Shown piece after piece: positions 29,297-41,850 of a DNA stretch of 64,000 nucleotides (positions are counted from its first letter, which is position 1; each line of letters starts with the position of its first letter). This DNA comes from Corbicula japonica (lineage: Eukaryota; Mollusca; Bivalvia; Venerida; Cyrenidae), in NCBI GenBank assembly GCA_038501625.1, contig JAZAYU010000005.1, forward strand, positions 14,777,996 to 14,841,995. The letters are read 5' to 3'. Made by a program: the position numbers and the translations under genes. The notes under the pieces are model-generated. The model made no database searches, was not told where the DNA came from, and saw nothing but the letters and a program-made list of their open reading frames with translations.

Positions 29297-29442
29297 GTGC
29301 CTAAGGTTATAAAACTGAGCATGGAAACCAGTCTCAAATCTCAAGCATCTGATCGGCTGAAATGACCAGTCGCCATTTCAGCCAATCAGATGCTTGAGAT
29401 TTGAGACTGGTTTCCAATCTCAGTTTTATAACCTTCAGCCCT
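29297..29442. repeat. PAL palindrome
   Basis: A full-length 'ggttat' subtype copy with one 5-base deletion beside the centre (gaaatgaccagtcgcc). Confidence 0.9.
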
Positions 29443-30608
29443 GATTTGAGCATGTACATTAGCCAAGTACGCATAGTCGCATACTGCAACTTGGATGATT
29501 TAATAAGTCTGTATCATGCGGATTCGTACTCACGCATAGGCAGCTACGCGCCTGTCTTTTTATTTCGGCGTAAAACATGGATGTAATGGATGTAACACGT
29601 GCCTGGTTTTATTCCACTCCTAGATATAAAATGATATATAAGCTGTCAATCAACTGAAAATAATGATATTTCAATATAGATAATAGCTCAACAAATCGAT
29701 ATTATCATATACATAAATGTATCATGTAACATAAAATTGACATCTTTATGCAATATATCAATTATTTAAGAGCATGAGATATCAAGAGCTGTAGCCCAGT
29801 CTAGGCATGCAAGAGTCTATTGGGAAAACAATCTTTAAGATTAAAAGCACCTGCAACTATTAATATCCGGTAGGTTTTATTTGTTAAAATTCTGAGAAAT
29901 ATGTATACGATGTTCTGTAAACTGAATTATTTTATACTTTATCTAAAATGATTAACATCCTTGAATCCCGTTTCATACATAGCACAACATGTTTCTGCAA
30001 GTGGTGTTTTGAAAAGGAGTTGAAAATTTAAAAGGAATGTTGATTTTTTCAACGAAGCTGTATAATTGGCGGCCATTTGCGCTCAAAACGGCCTGGGAAG
30101 GGTGATGAAACATCTCCTGCATCATGATGCTTCACCTAAATAATATACAGCCAAATGTCCGATAACTTATGAAAATAAATCTACTTTATAGTGCTAAGGT
30201 TTCTTTTTCCCTACGTAATCGAACGCTTAGGTAAAATCTACGAATATGCGATAATAAAATATTTTCTTATATATCATTTGTTTAGGGTTCATTTTGTTTT
30301 AATAATATAAAGTTAGTTTAGTCATCTTAGTCTCCTACGTAAGGGCACAAAGATAAGTGACAATTTCCGAAAGATTTTAAAGTGAGGAGGAAGCTAGAAT
30401 TATGCTAATACTGAGTCATACATGGTAAAAAGATGTTGAATTTCATATTATTGACGTATTAAAGGAAGATTTTATACTATAAGTACGTTTGTTTGTTGCG
30501 CTGAGTATTATTGCGTAACATACAGTAATTATGATTCAAATATGCTTACGTTGTTCAAACGTTAAGCAGCATATCATCTTTGCCGTCACAGCGAAAGAAA
30601 TAAACAAA

Positions 30609-30737
30609 ACTAAGAATAGAGACCAGTCTCAAATCTTTAGCATCTGATTGGCTGAAATTCAGACGTGTTTCAGTTTTAGCTAATCAAATGCTTTAGATTT
30701 GAGACTGGTCTCCAATCTCAGGTTTATGATCTTGGGC
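30609..30737. repeat. PAL palindrome, diverged
   Basis: gagaccagtctcaaatcttt faces aaatctaaa-type sequence ending gactggtctccaatctcagg. The centre is replaced by attcagacgtgtttcag. Confidence 0.75.
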
Positions 30738-32402
30738 CATGTTACTAGTTATCTCCAGAAATAATTGTATAACCAGTGTGTATCTGGCAATAACCATTAT
30801 GTTACATTTACGTATTGGTATTGAGTATCCCCTGTATCGAAATCAAGAAACTTTCCTACGTTGTGAGAATATGCAACATAACATAACATAAAAATGTCCT
30901 CAGAAGATCGAATATGGTCTGCGAGCAGCGGAATGTCCAGGGTTGATTCAGGGTTGTCCAAAGCAACAAGGAATTATGGTACCTATATCAACATCAAACG
31001 GTTTCTTACGCTGTGAGAAAATGCAATACAGCTAGTATTTTTAATGTTCTTAGTTTGGGTAACTAATGCAGCGGTTGCTATTTTATGCCCCTCCCCCTTC
31101 AACCATAGTTGATGAGGTTAATAGCTGAAAACTTCTGGTTCTGTTGCGATAATCGAAGTTTGAACAATTGATGAACGTCAATCAACACAGAAATGTAAAT
31201 AAATAAAATAAATAAATTAACAGAACAGAGGCAATAGTTCTTTCGACCACAACCGAACCTTAATTTATATATATGACGAGGATGTTAACATATACCTAAT
31301 ACATAACGTATTGTTTGAAAGATAAAAGAGGTTTATGTATCCTGAGGAAAGTTGATAAATCTTGTTTATGACGTACATAGTTCTCACGCGTGGCAGTTTG
31401 ATGGTAGGTTTTACAGGTTTTGGGTTCACAAAGTGATTTATAAAATAAAATAATAATAAAATAGACATGTTTAACAATGGACGACCATTTAAATCGGTAA
31501 TAGAAGAAATCACCATTGATTTGCTCGACCGTAAGAAAATTGATATAAATGCAACTGCGTTTTTTTTTCACTTTAACTAATTCTGACATGTTCTCAACCA
31601 AATTCCTAACCTAAGTGGAATTGCACTGCTACCAGTATTTCAGTTTTGCTGTGTTTTCTCTGGCGTTTTGTTCAACTTACTTCAGTGTTTATTCCATATT
31701 ACTTTATTGTTATTTATGTTTAGTGTTTATGCCATTTTACTTCATACATTTATTTATGGTCTGATGTCGACGCTGAACATCGTCACAAGTTTATTAACAA
31801 TCAGGATATTTATTGATAAAGCACGAACCGCTTAGAAACACAGAAAGCGCGAACTGCTGAAAAAACACCGTCATAACGTCGTTACATTCAACAATAATTT
31901 GTGTGTCTTTTAACTTCGGAAATAAAGGTTTTGAAGTTGATAAAATCAATAAAACATTAAAAATGCGGCATTTCTCATCGGTCGCTTATTGCTGAAAAAA
32001 AATGTACACATCGAATATAAAACAGTATTTCTTGACAACTTTATATTTAGCTTAGGCACTCATCTCAAATGGGGCGCTTCACGGGAAAATGTATCTTCAG
32101 GAAAATTTATTATTCCTTGAAATGACGTTAAACAGAAGACAATGCTTATTGCGCTTTTTGCAGTAAAAAATAACAGTATATTATATATTCAAAATATGTA
32201 ACAAAAACACTCTTTAGTTATGAAGAAATAACAGTTAATTATAAGTTCTTACTAGATATAGTAACAACTTTTTCCCGTGAAGTAACCCAAATAACATATA
32301 TTGAGACTGCTAATTTTGATATCATGCATATAGTTCCAAAAGAGGTTGAAATGTTCACGTATTGTAGAGGTATCAACACACATCTGGTTGATAACGATAT
32401 AT

Positions 32403-32770
32403 TTAATACCAGCCTATAGCTTTCTTTGCAACACCCGCACCAATCGCAAGTGCATTTAGCAAGGCGTTCTTCAGGAAGCTGAAACAGCCAATGAAAAACC
32501 GTTTTACAGTTCGCCAGAAGCCTCGTTTTTCCAAACCATCTGTGGTCTGTCGTAATAGTCGCATCCTATCCAGACTTTAGCAGATGGATTGTACTTCGCG
32601 GATACAGTGACAGGATCTTGGTCTTGAAATGCCACAGTAACCTCTGCGTCCTCTAAATCTTCTTGGACTATCTTCAGTTTCGCGAAATTAAACAGTCGTC
32701 GGTCACGATCCGACATCTCCGCTGCACTGTGTACATTTCTGACCTCACGGGTTATTGTTTCCGTACAAAC
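32403..32770 (-). pseudogene. terminal exon of family DAEVT, copy A2, frameshifted
   Basis: This copy is homologous to A1 along its whole length, but 368 bp against 369. From an acceptor (catttaag before 32770) it reads VCTETITREVRNVHSAAEMS through EDLEDAEVTVAF to RPQMVW. It then loses the frame and stops at 32504. Shifting one base restores similarity to A1 (RGFWRTVKRFF, then GAGVAKKAIGW) up to a stop at 32403-32405. So one net base is missing near 32525 relative to A1. It could be a pseudogene, an allele, a sequencing error, or a truncated product that has lost the glycine-rich tail. It is divergent from copy B2. Confidence 0.6.
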
Positions 32771-33979
32771 CTTAAATGTTGAAAGATACAAATATTATAA
32801 AGTGTTTTTGGTATATTATTGAATAGCTAAACACTAGATTGAAAGCTTTTTCCAGATCGATCCTTTTGAAATGTAATCTGTATTTATCCCTATAAATTAA
32901 AATATATAAAATCATTTTATGGCTATAACCCTGTAATTCTATGGAATAAGTGCTACCTTATTTTTTCATCATGATCGCCTTAACTATCACTATTTGGAAT
33001 TTGAGCAGAAACCGGGAGTTTTTTTTCCACACATTTTTCTTTTACCATAGTCATGGCTATATATCTAAATGTAATGCAACTTAATAAGGATAGTCAATAT
33101 GATTTTAAAGATCACCACGACAATGAGAATCTTGCTTTATACATATACGGCATTATATTTGACGTGTTTCTGGACTTCGTTTAAAAGATTCCAAACAGGT
33201 TGTTGGTTACAGAAGAGGATTCAGTAAGCAAGTTACTCAGTAGACTCTTAAATAACGTCCATTATTATGAGCATTGAGTACCAGGGAAGGTGTGTAATGT
33301 GCGCATGCTTAGTGAACCGTCTCCCGCTAAAAAGGTCAAATATGCATATCAGGAATGACCATCTGCAGCAGACACAGCCTCCCAACACAGTCAAAAAGTA
33401 GAGAGGAGAAGAGAGCATGGTTATCAATTTCAAAATGTTGAAAATAGACGCCATAAACAATTAACGAATAATGAGAACCCGAGAGGTGATACCGCCTTGG
33501 AACAGTCAGTGGCACATCTGCCACTGGGGTTTAAACTAGGTTTTAGGGTGCACCAACCTCACGCTTGTCCCAACAGGTTCTTCGGTAAATTGTTTTGTCA
33601 TTGTATTAGAATGTTTTAAGACTGGAACAATGACTCTAGCCGTCTTAAAGTACGTAAAAATATTGTCCTCTAGGATTTACGGCTACAGGGTAAGGAAGTT
33701 ATAAGTAATAGGCATGCTTATTTATTACATTGACCTGTTATAGGTATTGCTATCGCATCTGTGTTGATCTTGACAATTATTATGACTGAAAATTGAGAAT
33801 TACCCAGTGTGTGCTGATGAGTCTAAATATCGACATAGTACATTCACATCTCATTGAGTACTATAGTAAATTTTAATCCTGACTCATATTTTTTCTTTAA
33901 ACAATGATTAGAGTTTGCACCAGTTTCAAGAACATTAATGAAGCTGCTCCCTTCATCTATACTTAAGTCCAAGAAATAG
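32771..33979. other. region upstream of copy A2, no exon identified
   Basis: It should contain 5' exons of A2 if the gene is or was complete; none is recognisable. It holds an R3 copy (33342-33585). Confidence 0.4.
33342..33585. repeat. dispersed repeat R3
   Basis: It is continuous with no palindrome insertion, and serves as the empty-site reference for 22095-22510. Confidence 0.8.
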
Positions 33980-35486
33980 ACCAGTAAAATAAGCGATGAG
34001 AGCGAAGAGTTACTGGCCAACCTGAAGGCAGATAAAGCTGCTGGCCCAGATCTGATCAAACCAATTGTTCTGAAAGAGCTGAGGCATGAAATTGCCGACA
34101 TAATAACCATTCTTTTCCAGAAATCCCTTGAATCCGGAACTATTCCCAGGGATTGGACCAAGGCCAACGTGTGCCTTATATATAAAAAGGGTGACACCAG
34201 TGACCCTGCAAACTACCGTCCTATTTCTCTCACCTGCATTCTCTGTAAAACTCTTGAACACATTGTAGCATCCCACCTATCCTCTCACTTGACTACCCAT
34301 AATATACTCTATGATCTCCAGCACGGCTTTCGTGAAAGACGCTCTTGTGAAACACAACTCATTGAACTAACTGACTATCTAACCAATAACATCGCTTCAG
34401 GCAAACAAACTGACCTAATTTTACTTGACTTTAGTAAAGCTTTCGATAAGGTAAACCATCTAAAACTTCTCTATATCCTTCAAGAATATGGTGTGTCTAC
34501 TCAAATACTCAAATGGACTCGCTCTTTCCTCATAGGCAGAAGCCAAAAAGTCATACTAGACGGTGAATGCTCAACAGAAGTACCGGTAACCTCTGGAGTA
34601 CCCCAGGGATCTGTCCTTGGTCCTCTATGCTTTCTCGTCTATATAAACCAACTTCCGTCTTCTGTTTCTAAATCCCAAGTCCGGCTATTTGCTGATGACA
34701 CTGCCATCTACCTCACCATCAACTCCTTGGCAGACTCACTAACGCTACAACAAGATCTTGACAAGATGGGAGAAGGCGTGGGACATGGAATTTAACCCCT
34801 CAAAATGTCAAGTCTTACACATTACTAAAAATAAACATGTCATTAAAAACAAATATTATCTCCACGGTCAAGCACTTGAATCTGTTACACATGCAAAATA
34901 CCTAGGGTTAGATCTTTCTTCTGAGCTTAATTTCAACACACACATAGCAAGAATTACAGCTAATGCTAATAAATCCCTAGGCTTTATCAAAAGAAACATA
35001 ACAACCAACAACCACAAAGTCAAAGAACTGGCATACAAGACCTTGGTCCGACCCCAGGTAGAGTACGCATATACTGTCTGGAACCCATACATCAAGACAA
35101 ACATCCACAAAGTGGAAATGGTCCAAAGGCGAGCAATAAGATGGGTCAAACAAGACTACTCTCCTCTTTCCAGTGTCACGGCTATGCAGGGAGAGCTGGG
35201 CTGGAGGTCCTTAGAACATCGAAGGCTTGATGCTAGACTTATAATGTTTTATAAAATATACCATAACATCGTAGCAATAAACCTCCCTTCTTACATACAA
35301 AGACCGAACAGACAAACCAGGCATATGCACCCCCTCTGTTTTAGACAGATTCAGGTCACGTCAGATTATCACAAGTTCTCATTTTTTCCTCATAGTATCA
35401 CTCTTTGGAATAGACTTCCCGTTAATATTGTAACCCTGCCTGATCTTGAGCATTTCAAGCAGGCAGTGGCTGGGATCCAATACTAG
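33980..35486 (+). pseudogene. reverse transcriptase of a Jockey/CR1-like LINE, frameshifted
   Basis: The enzyme would copy element RNA into DNA at a nicked target. The first frame (33980-34795) shows AAGPDLIKP, CLIYKKGD and NYRPISLT, then DFSKAFDKVNH, the PQGSVLGP motif and the catalytic FADD. Near 34765 the frame is lost, because DLDKM runs into GEGVGHG. The neighbouring frame continues the protein as WEKAWDMEFNPSKC through KYLGLDLS, LVRPQVEYAYTVWNPY, QRRAIRW and LEHRRLDARL to a stop at 35484-35486. That order is typical of molluscan Jockey-type RT proteins. With the 5' truncation and the frameshift, the copy is dead. Confidence 0.88.
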
Positions 35487-35691
35487 TCGGGTATTCTTTG
35501 TTTATATCTCTTTTACTTTTAAACTCCATTAAATCTAGCACTCATTAACATTTTAACACTTGTCTTGGCATCCAAGATCACAATTCTTGACTTTATTCTT
35601 TCACAACCTTACTAACACTTCCGACGTGCACCAAGTCCTGCCATTAACAGTCGAAAGAGGAGTCGGCAGTATTCAGAGATAGATAGATAGA
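33980..35691 (+). mobile_element. 5'-truncated non-LTR retrotransposon (LINE)
   Basis: The similarity to reverse transcriptase begins abruptly at about 33980, with no endonuclease domain in front. After the ORF come about 200 bp of 3' UTR and a short (GATA)n tail at 35680-35691, typical of LINE 3' ends. No clear target duplication was found. Confidence 0.85.
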
Positions 35692-36597
35692 GAGGTACGA
35701 AATTTCAGAGAACAAATTGTCGATTAAAAACGCCATACTGATGATAACAAATGTGTTGATGTTTTGTTATACTGTCTTTAATTTCGAGAATGATATTAAG
35801 AGGGTCGTTCAAAAAGTAATGCAAATGCATTTATATTATAGAAAGTATACTGATGTCTAAGTGTTTTAAATTAAACACAGTTACATCAATCATTCCTTAA
35901 AAAAACTCGGCCATATTTAGTACACGAAACTGGCTTTGTCAGTCTCTTTCAAGGCCATATACAGCTCATTGCGAACTTTTCGAGCATAAACAAAAAAAAT
36001 ACGCCAAAGAACTATTTCTTATTCCAAAATTATTATTTTGTAGAAATTTTGATTTCCTATTAGAAAAAATGTCTTACTTAATTATATTTTAACTATTAAC
36101 ATTAGCAGTTTCAAAAACTTAAATAACGGTGTTTTAGCAACTCCAATTTTAAGAGAAACAAATTTTACATGAAGAGTTAAGATAAATATTTTTAAAGCAA
36201 ATCTGACAGTTAATGCATTAATATACAGCCTCAGTTGTTAACTTCAACACATACTTGACAATTTTGAAAATTCCTTAACTGTATTTACCCACAAAATTTA
36301 TGTTGTCATGAACTCCTGTCATTTCCCATTATTTAAACTTAACTACCCTGTTTAGGACTGTGTTGAGTCCAGAATAGCAGATCAAATTAATTGTATAATC
36401 AAACAGACAGGTATGAATATCGTTACTTTTTGATTTATTTAAAATCCATAATCATTGGTATTTACTTACCACTAGCATTATGTCAACTTCGACACCGATA
36501 CTTGCTAAGGCCGAAAAATAGGCCAACAGATTCCAGCATAACCTACTGGTATTTAAGGTTCTATAAAGTCCTCAATTTTACAACTTAAAATGCCTCT

Positions 36598-36682
36598 ATC
36601 TGGGAGCGAACCCGCACCGTCACGGCGACAGCGCCTAGCCCTGCAATTCCGACGACGAAACCAATTGAGCTAACCGGGAGAA
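36598..36682 (-). repeat. tRNA-like sequence, minus strand
   Basis: Minus-strand ggttagctcaattgg and gggttcgctccc are A and B boxes about 55 bases apart, as in a tRNA with a long variable arm or an intron. No acceptor stem is visible. Confidence 0.4.
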
Positions 36683-36722
36683 TCCCAAAAAGGTTGATCG
36701 GATAGCTCTGATATACGTAATC

Positions 36723-38093
36723 ATTGTTTATTAAACAAAAAGACCCCTCAGCTAAAATTGTAGGGGTTAAACTGAGTATTTTTGGAAGTTATCAAAACTC
36801 AACGGGTTATCTCTTGGATCAAATGGAACCCCTGTATTATAGGCGAGAAATTTTACCAAGTTTTGATACAACTCTTAATGAAGTGTTCTGGCCTGGTAGA
36901 CAAAATATTATGACAGCAGGATTTCACATGTTTACACTAATCAATATGAATACGGGAATGACAGACGTTTGCAAATACTTTTCGAACGTCCCTCGTATTA
37001 AATCAAAAGATAATGGGTCAGAAAAAAATGGAACATCATAAATGAAGCTTTTGGTATGGATTTGAACCCAAGATTTTCAAAACACATACCAAAGATCAGA
37101 CAACAACGCCACTAGGTAAAAAAAACTAGCGACATATAAATTCCTCTTAAAAACTTGATTAAATTTATTTATTTAACATTTGCAACGATAATTTATTACT
37201 ACTTAACTTGTTAAAGCGCATAACATGGTGTTATCTGTAACTATATTGGCCGAATTTCAAAAACCACGTATCTACATACAGACCAGAGAGTGAGTCAAGC
37301 AAGTGCAAAAAAGTCGAATGGCTTCATAGATTTTTTTTTATTGATAATCAATCAAAATCTACGATCATATTGGTTTTCTTAAAAATAACGAATGAAAATG
37401 CAAAACTTACTAGTATCAGAGAAGTCATAAAGTGTTGGGGTTTTGTTGTGTCTTACTTTAGTGAGATTGTTCAGGTTTGGAATTACGTATAAGGTAACTT
37501 TTGTCGATGTCTTTATGTATTTTTTTTATTATTATCTAACATGAATATTTATTTAGGCAAATTAAAGTAAAACTACCAGCAATACTATACTACATTCAAC
37601 TTGGAACGTCTTTATGTATATATATTTATATATATTTGCTTTCATTTGTAAGATGAAATTTCGTTATATTATTAAACAACTCTTATCAGACTTCCATTTA
37701 ATGCATTACAAGATTTACAGGTGACTTTTACTTTCAACTTTTATTCATGGGCTAAGGTTCTACAAACAACAGTAATAGCATTTACAAAACAGTGATTTCT
37801 TATTTGATTAGATCAACTTTGGTTACGTCCGTATAGAGTATGTTATGATGTACACATTTTCAAACACATGAAATGAAAACTCAACATGTGATAAAAAATT
37901 TCTGAGAGTGATACCTCTCCATACATTCATCTGTCTGTTTAATGTCATTATATGGTTCTGGAACCTTCAAAACTTGGTAAAATGTCTCGCCTATTTTACA
38001 GGGGTTCCAAGAGATGACTTTTGGTAACTTTCAAAAAAACTCAGTTTAACCCCTACAATTTTAGCTGAGTGGTAATTTTGTTTAATAAACAAT
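36723..38093. mobile_element. TIR element of 1.37 kb with long inverted repeats
   Basis: The ends attgtttattaaac and gtttaataaacaat begin inverted repeats of about 125 bp. They share ctaaaattgtaggggttaaa (left) with its complement (38040-38069), and further in gaacccctgtattataggcg with cgcctattttacaggggttc. No transposase is recognised. The 105-codon open frame starting in the left repeat is not convincing. Confidence 0.75.
37050..37124 (-). repeat. tRNA-like sequence inside the TIR element
   Basis: Minus-strand ttacctagtggcg and gggttcaaatcc resemble A and B boxes. The terminal blocks tttggtatg and cataccaaa suggest partial pairing, but not a canonical cloverleaf. Confidence 0.3.
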
Positions 38094-39889
38094 CGATATT
38101 TTTTGGCTATTAAATTATTAATTAATTAGCGAAATTCCCTGAAAATGAACCTTCAGATTCAGCAGCTATTGGGATCCCTGTATATACAAATACCAAAATT
38201 CTAAAAATCTGTTTTGTCAAATTTCTACTTCGAGCTCAAATATATCTTACAGACAGACGGACAAAGCCACGATCCCTCTGTAATCAGGGTTATAAATTGG
38301 TTTCTCTATCTAGCAGTGAAAGGTTTGACAGAATAAAAACGCTTTAAGAACAAGTATTTACTTACTGACGGTTTACTGCTTGAGCTACCCATCCTTTGTT
38401 ACCACCAACTGGCAAAATAAAAAAAAAAATGTAATTATTTAAATTACAAATATACCAAAGGAAAGAGTGAAAATTCAATTATTGTTGTTAACAGATTATC
38501 TCAAATGAACAGTTTTACAAGACGGCGATTACCTTGCGAGCGGTCGTCCACACAAGTGCGAGTGTCCACAGTTTCCGTGGGTTTTATCTACTGTATACAA
38601 CAAGCATTGCGCCATCCTTGGGTTCCCTTGTAAGAACAAAAGCTTACGTCCAATGAAAATCTCTTTCTCCTTTAAGGTACTCCCCCTATGCTTATCATAA
38701 AATGTCTTCGTGGAATTTGATATCGCATCTTGGAATACCAATAAGGATAAGTTTTATGATTTCAATAGTTGCAATAAATTTATATATTTTGAGCAAAAGA
38801 TCGATTGTGATATTGACATGGACAATACGGTTGAACCGAAAGGAGAGGTATTTTTTTTATTTAAAACGTTTGTAAATTAAAATATTTTTCGAACATGTAT
38901 TAATTGATTATCAAATTAAATTGTTTTCAAGTAAAAAATAAAAACATGCCATCAACGTACGGTAACTGGCACGAATTTTTGCCTGTGAATTTGAAGTATT
39001 CTGGATTGCAGGATTTGCCAATATAACGAGTAACACTGGTAGTGTCTTTCTGATCTTATATAGTGATTGTTTCAAATTTCGTCATAAGTAAAATTTATAT
39101 TCATGTGAAGTCATTCATTATTTTTATCAATCAGTTATAGTTTGTATTAATTACCAAAGTGGTAACTTTTTACTGACGTATACATGAATTTTGTGCACTA
39201 TAGTTATTGGTCTGTTACCTACACATTGTCACAGTGAATCAACTTCAAAGCACACCAACTCGACAAACATGCACGTAAAACATTCAAATTGCGAATGGCA
39301 GTCAAAGCATAATGTATAGGTACCTGTACTCGATGACTTTACTGAGACCATAGCACCTGGAGTTGATTGGGAAGAACATGGTTGCATAAATAGAATCAGA
39401 TCTTTTTCAATATATCAATAGATATTTTCGTAAACTCTCATTTTTATGTCAACCCATGCAATCAATGTGCCAAGCAAAGCAATCAAATGTAGATAGGTTA
39501 ATCACCAAGTGCATACATCGTTGTAGAATATTCTGTTTGAAGAGATAGTTGTGGTGGAGAAATTCGCAGTTTATTTCTTTAATATATAAACTAAACTCTT
39601 ATAAAACAAAAGTTTACACTGCAGCAGGTGTATTTAACTCGGATTTGCGTTTATGCTATACCCAGGCATTGGTAATAAAATTTGTAAAAAGTTATTTCTG
39701 AGGTTCACCTGTGTCAAAAGTTTAGCACTTATGCAAAGATAACGTTAATCGGTAACTCTGTGTTAAATTTTATCTGTTATACACAGATAACGTTCATGGA
39801 AATCTTTGACATTGTTAATAACCGCTATTGATTAACTGATGAACGCACACACACAAAATTATTCAATTCTCAATTATTCTCCTTTTCAG

Positions 39890-40240
39890 CAGCAACAATT
39901 CATTTTCAAATGTGAAGAAATCAACAAGCGTTCTCTTGGAAAAGCAATCATTAAATTTTGTGGAAACGAAGGCACTGAAAACGACGCGAACAAAACCACT
40001 CTACGTCGTCTGCTACAAGCCGTAATTTCTCACGTGGAGCACGAAAAGTCCCATATTTGGCAAGATGCGGAGGTTACGATATATGACGACTTATTCGACG
40101 TATATAAAATACGGTCTGGGGAAGGAAACCATGCGTTCCTGGCAACGTTGGATGAAAACGATTCACCGAAAGTCCTGAAAACCAAGAAGTCAAGAGTAAA
40201 TGCCGGCCATCATCACCACAACAGATGTCAGCTTATGTAA
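39890..40240 (+). CDS. terminal exon of small CaaX-tailed protein, family DAEVT, copy B2
   Basis: Same structure as B1: acceptor ccttttcag, phase 0, 116 residues. It opens QQQFIFKCEEINKRSLGKA, keeps IWQDAEVTIYDDLFDVYKIR and ends HHHHNRCQLM. The CaaX box is identical to that of B1 although the Leu codon differs (ctt versus ctg), so the residue and not just the DNA is kept. The 5' exons are not found, and the codons upstream of 39890 belong to the intron. Prenylated, membrane-anchored product predicted; cellular role unknown. Confidence 0.65.
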   Translation, partial: QQQFIFKCEEINKRSLGKAIIKFCGNEGTENDANKTTLRRLLQAVISHVEHEKSHIWQDAEVTIYDDLFDVYKIRSGEGNHAFLATLDENDSPKVLKTKKSRVNAGHHHHNRCQLM

Positions 40241-41850
40241 CTGTTATGGCTGAACAGTTATCTATACAAAATACAATAAATACCAGGACTGTGACATTTT
40301 AACACTGTCTATTTAGAGTTCGTGGAAAACTTTAATGTCTTAGAAGTGTATATTATTAATTGTACTACTATTTAATGCATATAAATGACTGAACAGAAGC
40401 GAATTTTGCCGAAATTTTTGTCTAATTAGTACATCTATGGCCTGTTGTGAGTGAATTTTAAGGTTTATATTTGATTAGTAACGCTGTAACAACTGTGGCT
40501 TTAAGCACCATTTGTCATTGCACTTTAATCGATAAAAAAGAAAAACAAACTCTCTAACGGCAAATGCTGTTTAACAAAACTTTGCCCACGCCCCCCCCCC
40601 CCCCCCCCAAAAAAAAAAAATGTTATTAACGTTTCTGTATTTTTTATTTTACAATTTTTCATACGTAAAGCAAAATAAATAGAAAGTTCTTAAAATTCTA
40701 TTTACGTTCAAACACAAAAACTAAGGAACACAAAACATCCATTTAAATGCCCACATGAGTAATACGTTGCTGACAACAATATGTGAGGTCGTTTTGTCTA
40801 ACAAATTTTTACAAAAAGAGATATTTGTAAAAGTGTTTTTGACCTTGATATTTCTTTGTCGCGTAAATAGATGACAAAAGATAAAAGAACAGCTTATTTC
40901 TCTTTTCTATAATTGAAAGTTATTCTGAAGGATCCCGTATTGTTGTCAGTATCATAATACTCATGATGACATTCAAATTCTTTCCACCATCTACTAGTAT
41001 AACACACACGACTACATGCTCTCTTCTTTTAAGTTCCTCCCATTGTTTTCTCGTTTAGGACAACCCCATTCTTTTATCTAGGGACCATACGCCGTTGATC
41101 ATGGAATGGTGTTAACATGAAAATACGTATCACACTGAAGGTTTCATGTTCACCACCAAACGCATACCATCGTAAGGGATGGATTAAACTTGTACTTTTT
41201 ACTGGTGTAAATATTGAGTTGCGCTCGACCCGGGGCTGGGTGACGTAGGCAGTATGCATTTTCTTTACTGTCAATGAACAGGCTCAATCAAACCTAGCCT
41301 GCAGTATTTTCATATTTGTCTTGATCGGTAGCTTTCAACGTTCCCTTTTCATCTACGTATTTCTACATGCTCTCTAGTATAATCGTTCAGCGCGCATCAA
41401 ATAAAGAATTATTGACAGTGTTTGAGTTAGCAGCTGGGTAGGCTTTTTAGAGGATATATTAAACATGCTGTTTTCTGTTGACTCTATTGGGCAACAATAA
41501 CGACATTTTAGTAAACTTATTTTATTCATGTTTTCAAGAATTCAAACATGATTTGAAATGATTAATGAACATTTGATTTACTTTTACGTTAATTAAAGAA
41601 AAAAAATAAATGTTAGAATGCAATACGAATTTTTAACTTGTAGTGTTAAGATGTAGTTAAATAATCGAACAAACAAATTTTGTTAAAGCGCTTTTAGTTT
41701 TGCTAATGTTCCGGCACATTTGCTTAGCGCTCTTAAAAAATATATTTCAGCACAGGACAAACAATACATTTCAGCAATATAATGATTATTTGCTTTAAAG
41801 GTGGCAGAATTAAAATTTACACAACATAAGGAGATATATAATGCATTGAA
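40241..41850. other. intergenic stretch between B2 and the FABP gene
   Basis: No coding region is supported. A C-run followed by an A-run lies at about 40591-40620. The first about 60 bp resemble the flank of B1. Confidence 0.5.

Larger units (their letters stand above)
28985..32402. other. intergenic stretch between GPCR and copy A2
   Basis: No coding region is supported. Two PAL copies are listed. A short inverted-repeat unit lies at about 32070-32290 (gcttcacgggaaaa at one end, ttttcccgtgaagt at the other); a single related end (gcgtcacgggaaaa) also occurs at 43056. Confidence 0.5.
35692..39889. other. region upstream of copy B2
   Basis: No 5' exon of B2 could be identified. A mariner-like end (gagggtcgttcaaaaagtaa) is at about 35800; tRNA-like sequences and a large TIR element are listed separately. 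Confidence 0.45.

Noticed and set aside
35797..36440. Mariner element from 35797 to about 36435
   Set aside because: The left end resembles a mariner terminus, but the candidate right end (gttactttttga) matches poorly and no transposase is present.
36724..37041. 105-codon ORF
   Set aside because: It starts inside a terminal inverted repeat and has no recognisable domain or splice context.
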